DNA of 64,000 nucleotides from assembly GCF_002055535.1 (NCBI RefSeq), contig NZ_LN831034.1, positions 930,001 through 994,000 on the forward strand, given 5' to 3'. A program made the position numbers and the translations under genes. Positions 30,081 through 39,151 of this stretch are shown here, in pieces. The stretch is from Streptococcus pyogenes (GTDB lineage: Bacteria; Bacillota; Bacilli; Lactobacillales; Streptococcaceae). The first letter of the stretch is position 1, and the number at the start of each line of letters is the position of its first letter. The notes under the pieces are model-generated. The model was not told the DNA's origin. It searched no databases and saw nothing but the letters and a program-made list of their open reading frames with translations.

Positions 30081-31463
30081 ATGCAGCAGCAAGTCGCAAT
30101 AACAGAAACAGTTTTACGGGACGGTCATCAAAGTTTGATGGCAACGCGTTTATCTATTGAAGATATGCTTCCTGTCCTTACCATCTTAGACAAGATTGGT
30201 TATTATTCCCTAGAGTGTTGGGGAGGAGCAACCTTTGATGCCTGTATTCGTTTTTTGAACGAAGACCCTTGGGAAAGGCTGCGCACGTTAAAAAAAGGCT
30301 TACCTAATACCCGTTTACAAATGTTATTAAGAGGCCAAAACCTTTTAGGCTACCGTCATTATGCAGATGACATCGTTGACAAATTCATTAGTTTATCAGC
30401 TCAAAATGGGATTGATGTTTTCCGCATTTTTGATGCCCTAAATGACCCACGAAATATCCAGCAAGCCTTAAGAGCTGTGAAAAAGACGGGTAAAGAGGCT
30501 CAACTGTGTATTGCCTATACAACTAGCCCAGTGCACACGCTTAACTATTACCTTTCTTTAGTGAAAGAATTGGTTGAGATGGGAGCTGATTCTATCTGCA
30601 TCAAAGATATGGCTGGTATTCTAACTCCCAAAGCGGCTAAAGAGTTGGTATCTGGTATCAAAGCCATGACTAACTTACCTCTTATTGTGCATACCCATGC
30701 AACTAGTGGCATTTCTCAGATGACCTATCTAGCAGCAGTAGAAGCTGGTGCTGATAGAATTGATACGGCTTTGTCACCTTTTAGCGAAGGCACTTCACAA
30801 CCTGCTACAGAATCCATGTATTTAGCCTTAAAAGAAGCAAGTTATGATATCACATTAGATGAAACGCTACTGGAACAGGCTGCTAATCACCTTCGACAAG
30901 CCCGTCAAAAGTACTTAGCAGATGGCATTCTGGATCCCAGTCTTCTCTTTCCAGACCCAAGGACACTACAATACCAAGTTCCTGGAGGCATGTTGTCTAA
31001 TATGCTATCTCAGCTGAAACAAGCCAATGCCGAATCAAAATTAGAAGAAGTTTTAGCAGAAGTTCCTCGGGTAAGAAAAGACTTGGGTTATCCTCCCTTA
31101 GTAACACCGCTTAGCCAAATGGTCGGGACTCAAGCTGCTATGAATGTGATTTTAGGAAAACCTTACCAGATGGTGTCTAAGGAAATTAAACAATACTTGG
31201 CAGGCGACTATGGCAAAACACCAGCACCAGTCAACGAAGACTTAAAACGAAGTCAAATTGGCTCAGCTCCTGTCACCACAAATCGTCCTGCAGATCAACT
31301 AAGTCCTGAATTCGAGGTGTTAAAAGCAGAAGTAGCAGATTTAGCCCAAACGGACGAAGATGTGCTGACTTATGCCCTCTTCCCAAGCGTAGCAAAACCG
31401 TTTTTAACAACCAAATACCAAACTGATGACGTCATTAAAGTGACTGCCTTTATCAAAGCATAA
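30081..31463 (+). CDS. oadA: Oxaloacetate decarboxylase alpha subunit (carboxyltransferase), module 1
   Basis: This 460-residue carboxyltransferase subunit moves CO2 from oxaloacetate to biotin. The TIM-barrel starts with ITETVLRDGHQSLMATR. The metal and catalytic motifs are CIKDMAG (Lys) and IVHTHATSG (metal His pair). It has no C-terminal biotinyl domain; that function is on a separate protein two genes on. ATG 30081 follows TTTGGAGG. It heads a four-gene unit with small membrane subunit, biotin protein and OadB. A second, clearly diverged copy lies at 42456. Confidence 0.9.
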   Translation: MQQQVAITETVLRDGHQSLMATRLSIEDMLPVLTILDKIGYYSLECWGGATFDACIRFLNEDPWERLRTLKKGLPNTRLQMLLRGQNLLGYRHYADDIVDKFISLSAQNGIDVFRIFDALNDPRNIQQALRAVKKTGKEAQLCIAYTTSPVHTLNYYLSLVKELVEMGADSICIKDMAGILTPKAAKELVSGIKAMTNLPLIVHTHATSGISQMTYLAAVEAGADRIDTALSPFSEGTSQPATESMYLALKEASYDITLDETLLEQAANHLRQARQKYLADGILDPSLLFPDPRTLQYQVPGGMLSNMLSQLKQANAESKLEEVLAEVPRVRKDLGYPPLVTPLSQMVGTQAAMNVILGKPYQMVSKEIKQYLAGDYGKTPAPVNEDLKRSQIGSAPVTTNRPADQLSPEFEVLKAEVADLAQTDEDVLTYALFPSVAKPFLTTKYQTDDVIKVTAFIKA

Positions 31464-31505
31464 TAGGCTATCTTAATCAGATAGAAACAAAAATATGGAG
31501 ATCAA

Positions 31506-31820
31506 ATGACCTATTCCTTTATTGATATCTTACAAGTTACCTTAGTATCCTTGTTCTTAGTGTTAACCTGTTTAACAGGGATTATGGGATTAATGATGCT
31601 AAGTGGTAAATTATTGTCACAAGAAAAAAAAACTCTCTCTCAACAAGCTTCCAGCATTCCTCAAGAGCAAGAAGCTGACAAGTTGAGTGGAGAAGCTCTC
31701 GAAACTCTTTTAGCCAAAGACGAATTGGCTAGAATTGCTGTTATGACTAGTCTTGCTTATGCTAGCCAAGAAGAGTCAGGAAAACGGTTTGAAGTTATTG
31801 CCGTGGAAAGGAAATCCTAA
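31506..31820 (+). CDS. OadG-like small membrane subunit, module 1
   Basis: The 104-residue product has one N-terminal membrane helix (ILQVTLVSLFLVLTCLTGIMGLMMLSG), then a charged cytoplasmic part ending in ELARIAVMTSLAYASQEESGKRFEVIAVE. That ending resembles the (A)AxxAAxxxx...FxVxSI motif of gamma/delta subunits of Na+-pumping decarboxylases. It probably links the alpha and beta subunits. It overlaps the biotin protein gene by one base. Length and charge make it a typical gamma subunit, though sequence conservation in this family is low. Confidence 0.72.
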   Translation: MTYSFIDILQVTLVSLFLVLTCLTGIMGLMMLSGKLLSQEKKTLSQQASSIPQEQEADKLSGEALETLLAKDELARIAVMTSLAYASQEESGKRFEVIAVERKS

Positions 31821-32170
31821 TGAAAAGATATGAAGTGACTGTCAATGGACAGGTTTATGAAGTGAGTTTACGTGAACTAGTTGATGGAGAAACTGTTGAA
31901 GTTAGCCAGCCAGCAGCACCCGCTACTGAGAAAGAAATGAATGCCAACGCTGCTGGCGGTGGCATTCAGGTAAAGGCTCCAATGTCTGGAACAGTCTTGT
32001 CTATCTTTGCTACAGAAGGAAAAGCTGTTAAAAAAGGAGAAGCTGTTCTGGTCTTAGAGGCCATGAAAATGGAGAATGAAATTCTAGCACCTGCAGATGG
32101 TCTGGTTTCAAAAATTCATGTTGTGGCTAACCAAACGGTCGAGTCTGAACAAGTTTTGATTTCATTCTAG
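31820..32170 (+). CDS. Biotin carboxyl carrier protein of decarboxylase, module 1
   Basis: This is a 116-residue carrier with a short Pro/Ala-rich linker (AAPATEKEMN) and a C-terminal biotinyl domain. The biotinylated Lys is in LEAMKMENE, and the fold also shows APMSGTVLSIFATEGKAVKKGE. It carries CO2 from OadA to the membrane pump OadB. Overlap with the upstream subunit and a 9-base gap to oadB place it in the same operon. Confidence 0.92.
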   Translation: MKRYEVTVNGQVYEVSLRELVDGETVEVSQPAAPATEKEMNANAAGGGIQVKAPMSGTVLSIFATEGKAVKKGEAVLVLEAMKMENEILAPADGLVSKIHVVANQTVESEQVLISF

Positions 32171-32179
32171 GAGGAAACC

Positions 32180-33310
32180 ATGCTAGACGTACTCAATCAA
32201 ATGGTCCAATCGTCAGGATTGGCTCATCTAACTGTTAATAATCTTATCATGATTTGCTTGGCCAGTTTCTTTTTATACCTTGGTATCAAAAAGGAATATG
32301 AGCCTTACCTTATGGTACCAATCGCCTTTGGGATTTTACTCGTTAATTTGCCTATGGCGGGATTGATGGACCACCCTGCCAATGGTAATCCTGGTGGCCT
32401 TCTTTATTACCTATATAAGGGAACTAGCCTAGGGATTTACCCACCTTTAATTTTTCTTTGTTTGGGGGCATCAACTGACTTTGGTCCCTTGATTGCCAAT
32501 CCTAAAACCATTTTACTAGGAGGCGCAGCACAAGTTGGGATTTTCTTAGCCTTTTTCCTTGCTATTATGTTAGGCATGACACCTCAAGAAGCGGCTTCTG
32601 TCGGGATTATTGGTGGTGCCGATGGACCAACAGCTATTTATGTGACGACAAAGTTGGCGCCTGATTTACTCTCTACTATCGCCCTAGCAGCTTATTCTTA
32701 CATGGCTCTGGTACCTATTATTCAACCTCCCATCATTAAACTCTTGACTACCAAGGCGGAACGCCAAGTGAAAATGACTCAAGCAAGAACTGTTTCACAA
32801 AAAGAAAAAATCATTTTCCCGATTATGGTAACAATCTTTGTCAGCCTTTTGGTTCCAAGTGCTACAACCTTGGTTGGCTGTTTGATGCTGGGAAATCTGG
32901 TCAGAGAAATTAAAATTGTTCCTAAAATTGTAGAGAATCTCCAACAAGTGGTTATGTTTTGCATTACTATCATTTTAGGGTTAACCGTTGGTGCTAAGGC
33001 CAATGGAGATCTCTTTTTATCAGCCACAACCTTGAAAATTATTGCCCTTGGGCTAATCGCCTTTGCTGCTGGGACAGCAGGGGGTGTCTTGATGGGGAAG
33101 GTCATGTACTATTTATCTGGTAACAAAGTGAACCCTATGATAGGAGCAGCAGGTGTTTCAGCTGTTCCGATGGCAGCACGAGTGGTCCAAAAGATCGGAC
33201 AAGAAGAAGATCCAAGTAATTTCTTACTCATGCACGCCATGGGGCCCAATGTAGCTGGCGTTATTGGCTCAGCCATTGCCTCAGGTGCCTTGCTGGCCTT
33301 CTTTGGCTAA
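32180..33310 (+). CDS. oadB: Na+-pumping decarboxylase beta subunit, module 1
   Basis: OadB is the integral membrane subunit that decarboxylates carboxybiotin and exports Na+. The 376 residues form about ten helices. The signature YLGIKKEYEPYLMVPIAFG is at the start, and GIIGGADGPTAIYV contains the Asp of the Na+/proton pathway (Asp203-type in Klebsiella). NPMIGAAGVSAVPMAARV is near the end. The unit closes with a weak hairpin downstream. It is paralogous to the copy at 37843. Confidence 0.93.
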   Translation: MLDVLNQMVQSSGLAHLTVNNLIMICLASFFLYLGIKKEYEPYLMVPIAFGILLVNLPMAGLMDHPANGNPGGLLYYLYKGTSLGIYPPLIFLCLGASTDFGPLIANPKTILLGGAAQVGIFLAFFLAIMLGMTPQEAASVGIIGGADGPTAIYVTTKLAPDLLSTIALAAYSYMALVPIIQPPIIKLLTTKAERQVKMTQARTVSQKEKIIFPIMVTIFVSLLVPSATTLVGCLMLGNLVREIKIVPKIVENLQQVVMFCITIILGLTVGAKANGDLFLSATTLKIIALGLIAFAAGTAGGVLMGKVMYYLSGNKVNPMIGAAGVSAVPMAARVVQKIGQEEDPSNFLLMHAMGPNVAGVIGSAIASGALLAFFG

Positions 33311-33353
33311 TTGTGAAAAAGGATTAGTAAATTAATCTTAATAAATCATTATC

Positions 33354-33386
33354 AGGAGTTGGAAGCAATCTAGCTCCTTTTTTAGT
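33354..33386 (+). terminator. Probable terminator after oadB module 1
   Basis: AGGAG and CTCCTTTTTT pair around a loop of about 15 bases with a T run. The stem is short, so this is moderate evidence only. Confidence 0.5.
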
Positions 33387-33509
33387 AGAAAGCTCGAGTG
33401 ATAAACTATTCCAAAATAATTATAAAAAAGACTGTCCTGATTGTACGGACTATATCAGTTGACTTTTATAGTCTAGCTGAAATAGCAGTGCAAAACTAAG
33501 ACACTCGTT

Positions 33510-34394
33510 TTAAAGTAGTTTTTCTAAAAAAGCAAAATAAAAGGTCAGAGCCAATAAATCTGCCGCGCCCCCAGGGCTTAAATGCTGATTAATGAGGCAT
33601 TGATTGTAGGAGGACAAAGCCAATCTTAGGTCAGTTGTTGATAAATCTTGTTGCAGGAGTAGTCGCATATCTGCCTTAACGCCTTTCCATGCTTCAATCC
33701 CTCCACGATGAATCAGATTTCCATCTTCAACAATAGACATCAAATAAACAAGAAGACGAAGCTGACTGGTTTCGGGGTCATTTTGACTTATCATCTGACG
33801 AAAGTAGGGCAAGGCATGGTCTGTTAAGGTCGTGAATCCCTCGCTTGCCTCACCCCGAGGTCCTTTGATGCCATAAGTTACAAAGAGTTGCTCCCCATAA
33901 GTGAACTCTTTTTTAGTGTTCAAATGACCAAGGTCTGTTTGAATCAAATGTGCCGTCATAGGTTTTACTAAACGACAGATAGCTAGAGTATCTTCCTTGC
34001 TAAAACGCCCTAAATCAGTCATTAAGTGAGGTGTTCTTGCTAGATAGGCCCCAGTTGCACCAAGAAGTAAAGCCATGGAAAAATTCAGGCCTTTATGAGT
34101 GTTAATTCCCTGAGTAGCACAAAACATGGTTTCCTCGGCCTTTTGACCTAGTTGTCTAAGACGGTTAAACAGAAGAAGTGGCTCTTCTTTTGCATAAGCA
34201 AAACCTGTTTCGATATAAGCCTGAAAAAAAGGAGAGAGTGCTATCATACTGTCGATAAAGGTTATAAAGGACATGTCATCATGGGCACCGTTATCAAATC
34301 GATCAACTAAACCAGGTTTTGGAGATAGTGAGACTTCATAAAGCAAAGCTTTTAAGGCCAGTTGACTAATACTTGTTAGAACTGCCTTAGTCAT
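33510..34394 (-). CDS. citG: Triphosphoribosyl-dephospho-CoA synthase
   Basis: CitG makes 2'-(5''-triphosphoribosyl)-3'-dephospho-CoA from ATP and dephospho-CoA, the precursor of the prosthetic group that CitX attaches to CitD. The 294 residues contain the family motifs [22 protein letters not shown] (about residues 19-40), GINTHKG and [12 protein letters not shown] near the C-terminus. It overlaps the GntR regulator gene by 8 bases and is transcribed with it, opposite to the decarboxylase operon. Confidence 0.93.
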   Translation of the reverse strand: MTKAVLTSISQLALKALLYEVSLSPKPGLVDRFDNGAHDDMSFITFIDSMIALSPFFQAYIETGFAYAKEEPLLLFNRLRQLGQKAEETMFCATQGINTHKGLNFSMALLLGATGAYLARTPHLMTDLGRFSKEDTLAICRLVKPMTAHLIQTDLGHLNTKKEFTYGEQLFVTYGIKGPRGEASEGFTTLTDHALPYFRQMISQNDPETSQLRLLVYLMSIVEDGNLIHRGGIEAWKGVKADMRLLLQQDLSTTDLRLALSSYNQCLINQHLSPGGAADLLALTFYFAFLEKLL

Positions 34395-35082
34395 TTTGCT
34401 CAGGCCTCATTTCTTTTAAGATAAATTCAAGTGAGCTATTCAAGTGTTCATGTGTAATCAACGTAATTTGCTCATGATCTTTGTTCTTCATACCTCGGTA
34501 AATCATCCAGTGTTCAGATAGAGCTCGTTTACGGCGTTCAACTGAAGAAATCGAAATTTTTCTAAAGTAGACCAAATAAGCTTGCAATTCTGTCACAATT
34601 TCTTTTAAGCGGACCATTTGGCTATAGCTGTAAATCAAATTGTTAAAGGCATTAAAATTATCCAAAATACGATTGGTGTCATCCTCTGCGATAAAGGTTT
34701 CACAGTCTTCCAACAAGTTATGCATGACTTTAAAATCTTCTTCTGTCATTAAATGCATCGCTTGCACTGTTGCGAGAGTCTCTAGAGCTTTTCGAATTTC
34801 AAAAATTTCACAGGCATCCTTGATACTAACTCCTTTGACAATAATGCCTTTTTTAGGAATGTGCTCTACAAGGTGTTCTTCAGACAATAATCCCAAAGCG
34901 TAGCGAATAGGTGTCCTGCTAATATTAAGCGCAATGGAAAACTCTTTTTCATTAATGCGGCTTCCAACAGGAATTTGTCGCAAAATAATGGTCTTTTTAA
35001 GAGCGTTATAAAAGGCTATTTTCAAAGGGATATTTCTTGATAGGTCAAGATTTTGTTTAACGGCTTCGATAATAGGATTCAT
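34387..35082 (-). CDS. GntR/FadR-type regulator, CitO-like
   Basis: The protein has 231 residues. The N-terminal winged helix contains [24 protein letters not shown], and the C-terminal FCD domain has the His/Asp metal-binding pattern ([28 protein letters not shown]). In Enterococcus a GntR-type protein, CitO, activates the citrate operons when citrate is bound. Location next to citG and the citrate transporter makes this the probable equivalent, inferred from context. AGGAGATGAC precedes the ATG. Likely targets are the divergent promoters at 36665-37022. Confidence 0.83.
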   Translation of the reverse strand: MNPIIEAVKQNLDLSRNIPLKIAFYNALKKTIILRQIPVGSRINEKEFSIALNISRTPIRYALGLLSEEHLVEHIPKKGIIVKGVSIKDACEIFEIRKALETLATVQAMHLMTEEDFKVMHNLLEDCETFIAEDDTNRILDNFNAFNNLIYSYSQMVRLKEIVTELQAYLVYFRKISISSVERRKRALSEHWMIYRGMKNKDHEQITLITHEHLNSSLEFILKEMRPEQND

Positions 35083-35166
35083 GTCATCTCCTTAATGCTA
35101 GTGTCCTCACTTTATTATACTTAAATTTGTGAAACATTCCAATAGGACTAGATGAGTTCTGAAAAA

Positions 35167-35200
35167 TTAAAGCCATGCTCACAAAAGGACATGACTTTAA
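35167..35200 (-). terminator. Terminator after the citrate transporter gene
   Basis: Minus strand TTAAAGTCATG and CATGGCTTTAA form an 11-bp stem with one mismatch, followed by TTTTT, about 40 bases after the transporter stop. Confidence 0.75.
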
Positions 35201-35239
35201 TCATCTCATAAGGAATAAGGTAGTAGTGTTATCGTTGGT

Positions 35240-36664
35240 TTATTGTGGAATGTAAAGTGGCATTTGTCCCATGGCAATAATGGTTACCACAAAGATAACA
35301 AAGATGATAAGGGCATATTTAGCAGCCTCTTTTTGCCATTCCCCCATGTCAAGACCTGTCAAGCGAAGAAGAAGATAAATGAAGGCAACTAATGGACTAA
35401 GTAAGTGGAAGGCTTGTCCCATGAGGGAAGCAAGTGCCATAGCCATGTTACTGAAACCATATTCAGCACCAGCTTCTGCAAGAACAGGCAAGATACCATA
35501 GTAAAAACCATCATTGGAGATAAAGAAGGTACCAGGTGCAGAAACTAAGGCAATAACGAGACCCCAGAAACCTGCCAGTTGTTTTGGAATAATGGTTGCA
35601 AAACTTTGTGCAAGAGCGCTAGCCATACCAGAACCTTGAAAAAGACCCATAAAGATACCAGCAGCAAAGACGAGAATAACCACTTGAACCGCATCACCAG
35701 CATTGTCACCAATGCGTTTTGATTGATCTTTAAGCACTGGGTAATTGACCATCAAGGCGATACAAGTTCCCACCGCAAAAAGAAGAAGCGGTGCCATAGC
35801 AATAGATTTGTTGAAAGAGCCAGCAACTAACCAAGTGATTAATCCAATGGTTAAGATAGCATTGAAAACAAAGTTTTTAGGACGACGAATAAAAAGGGTA
35901 TCTGGGTCAGTAATGTCTGTGAGTTGACGCATGTCTTCTTCAGACAAGTCAATAACACCAAGTCTTGCACGTTCTTTACGCCCCATGCTTGGAGCAACCC
36001 AACAAATCACATAAAGAAGAGATAAAATCATACCCGGTGCAAGATAGCCAAGAATTTCAGGACCGACACCAAGAACAGACATCGCACGAGCAGTAGGGCC
36101 ACCCCATGGCAGTAAGTTCATAATAGTATTTTGAAGAATAATCAAGACACCTAGGTTCATGATTTTCATGTCCAATTTTTTATAGATAGGTAAGAAAGCA
36201 GAGCAACAAATTAAAGTAGTGGTTGTTCCATCACCATTAAGAGATACTGCAGCAGCAACGACAGCTGTTGCGATAAGCACCTTCATTGGATCACCTTTAG
36301 CAAAGCGAATCATCTTTTCAGTAATCGGATCAAACAATCCTGCATCTAACATGACAGAGAAGAACAAAATGGCAAATAGCAACATGATACCTGTTTTAGC
36401 AGTATTGTTGATACCATACATAACCATTGGTCCGATAGCTGTTAGGTCTTTAGCAATTCCACCGTCACCAACAAAGGCAACAAATTTGGCATCTGCATTG
36501 AAGTCAGCTGAACCAGTCAGTATAACAGCAATCGTCATGATTAATGGAATCATGACCAAAGCAGTAAAAGGGGTCATTTTTTTCTTCATTACCACGTACA
36601 TAAAGACAATAATCATGGCATAAGCCAGCATTGTTAATAACATCATTGTTATCTCCTTTTTCAA
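35240..36664 (-). CDS. Citrate transporter, CitMHS family
   Basis: The 474-residue integral membrane protein has about 12 helices and fits the CitMHS family, which takes up citrate complexed with divalent cations. Recognisable parts are the N-terminal MLAYAMIIVFMYVVMKKKMTPF, AVSLNGDGTTTTLICC, LPWGGPTARAMSVLG, and ISNDGFYYGILPVL. It is transcribed away from the citrate lyase operon. A cre-like site lies between its -35 and -10, so glucose repression through CcpA is likely. Other di/tricarboxylates are possible substrates. Confidence 0.87.
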   Translation of the reverse strand: MKKEITMMLLTMLAYAMIIVFMYVVMKKKMTPFTALVMIPLIMTIAVILTGSADFNADAKFVAFVGDGGIAKDLTAIGPMVMYGINNTAKTGIMLLFAILFFSVMLDAGLFDPITEKMIRFAKGDPMKVLIATAVVAAAVSLNGDGTTTTLICCSAFLPIYKKLDMKIMNLGVLIILQNTIMNLLPWGGPTARAMSVLGVGPEILGYLAPGMILSLLYVICWVAPSMGRKERARLGVIDLSEEDMRQLTDITDPDTLFIRRPKNFVFNAILTIGLITWLVAGSFNKSIAMAPLLLFAVGTCIALMVNYPVLKDQSKRIGDNAGDAVQVVILVFAAGIFMGLFQGSGMASALAQSFATIIPKQLAGFWGLVIALVSAPGTFFISNDGFYYGILPVLAEAGAEYGFSNMAMALASLMGQAFHLLSPLVAFIYLLLRLTGLDMGEWQKEAAKYALIIFVIFVVTIIAMGQMPLYIPQ

Positions 36665-36683
36665 GTTATGATTTCAGTATAGA

Positions 36684-36697
36684 TGAAAGCGCTTATA
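36684..36697 (+). promoter_or_regulatory. cre-like site at transporter promoter
   Basis: TGAAAGCGCTTATA matches most of TGNAANCGNTNNCA. It lies just upstream of the transporter -10 box, where bound CcpA would block RNA polymerase. Confidence 0.65.
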
Positions 36698-36851
36698 AAA
36701 TAAATACTTCTTTGTGCAGAAAGACACAAAAAAAACAATTTGAAAATTAATTTTGAAAACCATTTTTATTACATCAGGTGACTTTAAATTTTCTATAATA
36801 ATGATGAACCTAGTTAGATCAAGCTTTTCTTGCTATCAGTATCTTGATCTC

Positions 36852-36903
36852 AGTTTTTCAACAGTTACCTAAAAATAAAATAAAAGGTAACTGTTGAAAA
36901 ACT
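36852..36903. repeat. Perfect 19-bp inverted repeat in citrate control region
   Basis: Left arm AGTTTTTCAACAGTTACCT (36852-36870) and its exact reverse complement (36885-36903) flank 14 bases of A and T. It could be an operator for the CitO-like regulator or a hairpin separating the divergent units. Confidence 0.85.
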
Positions 36904-36913
36904 TTATGAAACA

Positions 36914-36927
36914 TTGAAAGCGCTCTT
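36914..36927 (+). promoter_or_regulatory. cre-like site upstream of the lyase operon
   Basis: TTGAAAGCGCTCTT contains the TGAAAGCGCT core shared with the site at 36684. It lies about 45-60 bases before the plus-strand -10 at 36970. Confidence 0.6.
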
Positions 36928-37022
36928 AGAAAGAACACAAAAAAGCCATCTCAAAAAAGATTGGTAGTATATAATAAACTTACTAGTTCCTTAAATAGGT
37001 AAATGTGAAAAAGAGGTAGCTC

Positions 37023-37346
37023 ATGCAGTTTTTACAAAAATGGTTTAAACACTCTAAAAAAGAGAAGTTGAAAGAATCCTCGTCCCTTAGTACAGAAATA
37101 GAACCTTCTGAAAACTGGGCAAAGATTCCCGCTTATATTCCTGCAGACAAAAGTGATTACAAAAAGGTTACTTTAATTACCAGTGTTATTGCTGCTGGCG
37201 ATAGACCTAATAGTCAATTCAAGGTTAAACGCATTCTCAAGCGCAATCCTGAGGCAATCACTGTTTCTTTAATTGCTTCAAGTATCGCTGCAGGTGTTTA
37301 CCCAGAAAGTCAGTTTCGGGTGACATCCATCTATTGCAAAAGGTAG
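37023..37346 (+). CDS. OadH-like small decarboxylase subunit with tandem repeats
   Basis: The 107-residue protein has no membrane helix. Its second half contains two copies of one motif: ITSVIAAGDRPNSQFKVKRI at about residues 51-70 and IASSIAAGVYPESQFRVTSI at about 84-103. The same (I/A)AAxxxxxxxFxVxSI pattern ends delta and epsilon subunits of Na+-pumping acyl-CoA decarboxylases. Position at the head of an operon with a biotin protein and OadB equals that of oadH in Enterococcus. It is therefore probably an assembly or stabilising subunit. The ribosome binding site AAAGAGGTAGC is good. Confidence 0.65.
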   Translation: MQFLQKWFKHSKKEKLKESSSLSTEIEPSENWAKIPAYIPADKSDYKKVTLITSVIAAGDRPNSQFKVKRILKRNPEAITVSLIASSIAAGVYPESQFRVTSIYCKR

Positions 37347-37399
37347 TCGGTGAACGATACTTTAGACGAACTCATGACACAATAACATATAGGAGAAAA

Positions 37400-37798
37400 A
37401 TGATGTTACGAAAATTTAAAATTACCATTGACGGTAAAGAGTATCTTGTAGAAATGGAAGAAATCGGTGCTCCTGCCCAAGCAGCTGCCCCCGCTCAACC
37501 AATATCCACTCCAGTACCTGTCCCTACTGAAGCAAGCCCACAAGTGGAGGAAGCGCAAGCACCACAGCCAGTAGCTGCAGCGGGAGCGGATGCCATTCCA
37601 TCACCAATGCCTGGAACCATCTTAAAAGTCTTAGTAGCAGTGGGAGACCAAGTAACTGAAAATCAGCCACTATTGATTTTAGAAGCCATGAAGATGGAAA
37701 ATGAGATTGTGGCCTCATCAGCAGGAACCATTACAGCTATCCACGTCGGTCCAGGTCAAGTGGTCAATCCTGGTGATGGTCTCATTACAATTGGTTAA
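37400..37798 (+). CDS. oadD: Biotin carboxyl carrier protein of decarboxylase, module 2
   Basis: This 132-residue carrier has a long Pro/Ala/Val linker (about residues 25-65) and a C-terminal biotinyl domain with IPSPMPGTILKVLVAVGDQV and LEAMKMENE. ATG 37400 is preferred to an upstream ATG at 37334 because AGGAG lies directly before it and the upstream start overlaps the previous gene. It would serve the oadA at 42456 and the OadB encoded next. Confidence 0.92.
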   Translation: MMLRKFKITIDGKEYLVEMEEIGAPAQAAAPAQPISTPVPVPTEASPQVEEAQAPQPVAAAGADAIPSPMPGTILKVLVAVGDQVTENQPLLILEAMKMENEIVASSAGTITAIHVGPGQVVNPGDGLITIG

Positions 37799-37842
37799 TA
37801 GTACTATAACTAGAATAAATAGACAGAAAAGGAAGTGAATTT

Positions 37843-38964
37843 GTGGACACTTTAATCGCAGGAATAACCTCCATCACCATTCCTCAAATTGTTATGATGG
37901 TCATTGGTGCCCTCTTAATGTATCTAGGAATTAAAAAAGAATACGAACCAACCTTACTTGTCCCCATGGGACTTGGAACCATTCTCGTTAACTTCCCTGG
38001 TTCAGGAGTTTTAACACAAGTGGTTAACGGAGTCGAGCAAGAAGGGGTTTTTGAGGCTCTCTTCAATTTTGGGATTGGAACAGAACTTTTCCCACTGTTG
38101 ATTTTCATTGGTATAGGAGCCATGATTGACTTTGGCCCCTTGCTTCAAAACCCATTCATGCTCTTGTTTGGTGCTGCAGCTCAATTCGGAATTTTCTTTG
38201 TTGTGGTTGTTGCCGTACTGGCTGGCTTTGACATTAAAGAAGCAGCTTCAATCGGCATTATCGGAGCAGCAGACGGACCGACTTCTATCTTTGTTGCCAA
38301 CCAACTGGCCAAGGATTTACTGGGTCCAATTACGGTTGCAGCCTATTCTTACATGGCTCTGGTTCCTATTATCCAACCATTTGCCATTAAATTAGTGACA
38401 ACGAAAAAAGAGCGCCGTATCCGTATGACTTACAAAGCTGAGAATGTATCTCAAATGACTAAAATCTTATTCCCAATCATCATTACCTTAGTAGCAGGGT
38501 TCATCGCCCCAATTTCTCTACCTTTAGTTGGCTTTTTGATGTTCGGTAACTTATTACGGGAGTGTGGTGTGCTCGATCGCCTGTCACAAACTGCTCAAAA
38601 TGAATTGGTAAACATTATTAGTATCTTGCTTGGATTGACCATCTCTATTAAAATGCAGGCAGACCTGTTCTTAAATGTACAGACACTCTTAATCATCGTC
38701 TTTGGTTTACTTGCTTTTATCATGGATTCTATCGGTGGGGTCATGTTTGCCAAATTTCTCAATCTCTTCCGAAAAGAGAAGATTAATCCAATGATTGGCG
38801 CTGCGGGTATTTCAGCTTTTCCAATGTCAAGTCGTGTCATTCAAAAAATGGCAACAGATGAAGACCCGCAAAACTTTATCCTCATGTATGCTGTAGGTGC
38901 CAATGTCTCTGGCCAAATCGCCTCTGTTATCGCAGGTGGTTTGTTGCTAGCTTACTTTAGCTAA
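37843..38964 (+). CDS. oadB: Na+-pumping decarboxylase beta subunit, module 2
   Basis: The 373-residue membrane subunit starts at GTG 37843 after AAAGGAAGTG. It has the family signatures YLGIKKEYEPTLLVPMGLG, GIIGAADGPTSIFV (with the key Asp) and NPMIGAAGISAFPMSSRV. It is clearly paralogous to OadB of module 1, but differs along its length, for example in the loop after the second helix. It converts the energy of carboxybiotin decarboxylation into a Na+ gradient. Confidence 0.94.
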   Translation: MDTLIAGITSITIPQIVMMVIGALLMYLGIKKEYEPTLLVPMGLGTILVNFPGSGVLTQVVNGVEQEGVFEALFNFGIGTELFPLLIFIGIGAMIDFGPLLQNPFMLLFGAAAQFGIFFVVVVAVLAGFDIKEAASIGIIGAADGPTSIFVANQLAKDLLGPITVAAYSYMALVPIIQPFAIKLVTTKKERRIRMTYKAENVSQMTKILFPIIITLVAGFIAPISLPLVGFLMFGNLLRECGVLDRLSQTAQNELVNIISILLGLTISIKMQADLFLNVQTLLIIVFGLLAFIMDSIGGVMFAKFLNLFRKEKINPMIGAAGISAFPMSSRVIQKMATDEDPQNFILMYAVGANVSGQIASVIAGGLLLAYFS

Positions 38965-38981
38965 GAAAGGAAGGAAACCTT

Positions 38982-39116
38982 ATGACAATTAATATGGACC
39001 ATTTGATTAGTTCCTTTGAGCTAATGGCGCTTGGTATGGCAGGTGTCTTTATCGTGTTAGGCATTCTCTATCTTGTCGCAGAGATCCTGATCAAACTTTT
39101 CCCAGTTAGTAAATAA
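38982..39116 (+). CDS. Minimal OadG-like subunit (44 residues)
   Basis: This tiny frame encodes 44 residues: a short N-terminus, one membrane helix ([27 protein letters not shown]) and a four-residue tail. The [12 protein letters not shown] pattern is that of gamma subunits of Na+-pumping decarboxylases, but the usual cytoplasmic tail with zinc-binding residues is absent. AGGAAGGAAAC precedes ATG, and citD follows after 35 bases. OadH-like sequences at the head of the operon may supply the missing tail function. Confidence 0.75.
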   Translation: MTINMDHLISSFELMALGMAGVFIVLGILYLVAEILIKLFPVSK

Positions 39117-39151
39117 CAATATCATTTAAGAAAATCAAGGAGGTAAACGCA

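Larger units (their letters stand above)
36665..37022. promoter_or_regulatory. Divergent control region of citrate genes
   Basis: No coding sequence. The minus promoter has TATACT (-10, rc of 36677-36682). The plus promoter has TATAAT at 36970-36975 with no good -35, suggesting activator dependence. Cre-like sites occur at 36684 and 36914, and a perfect 19-bp inverted repeat lies between them. Confidence 0.7.
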
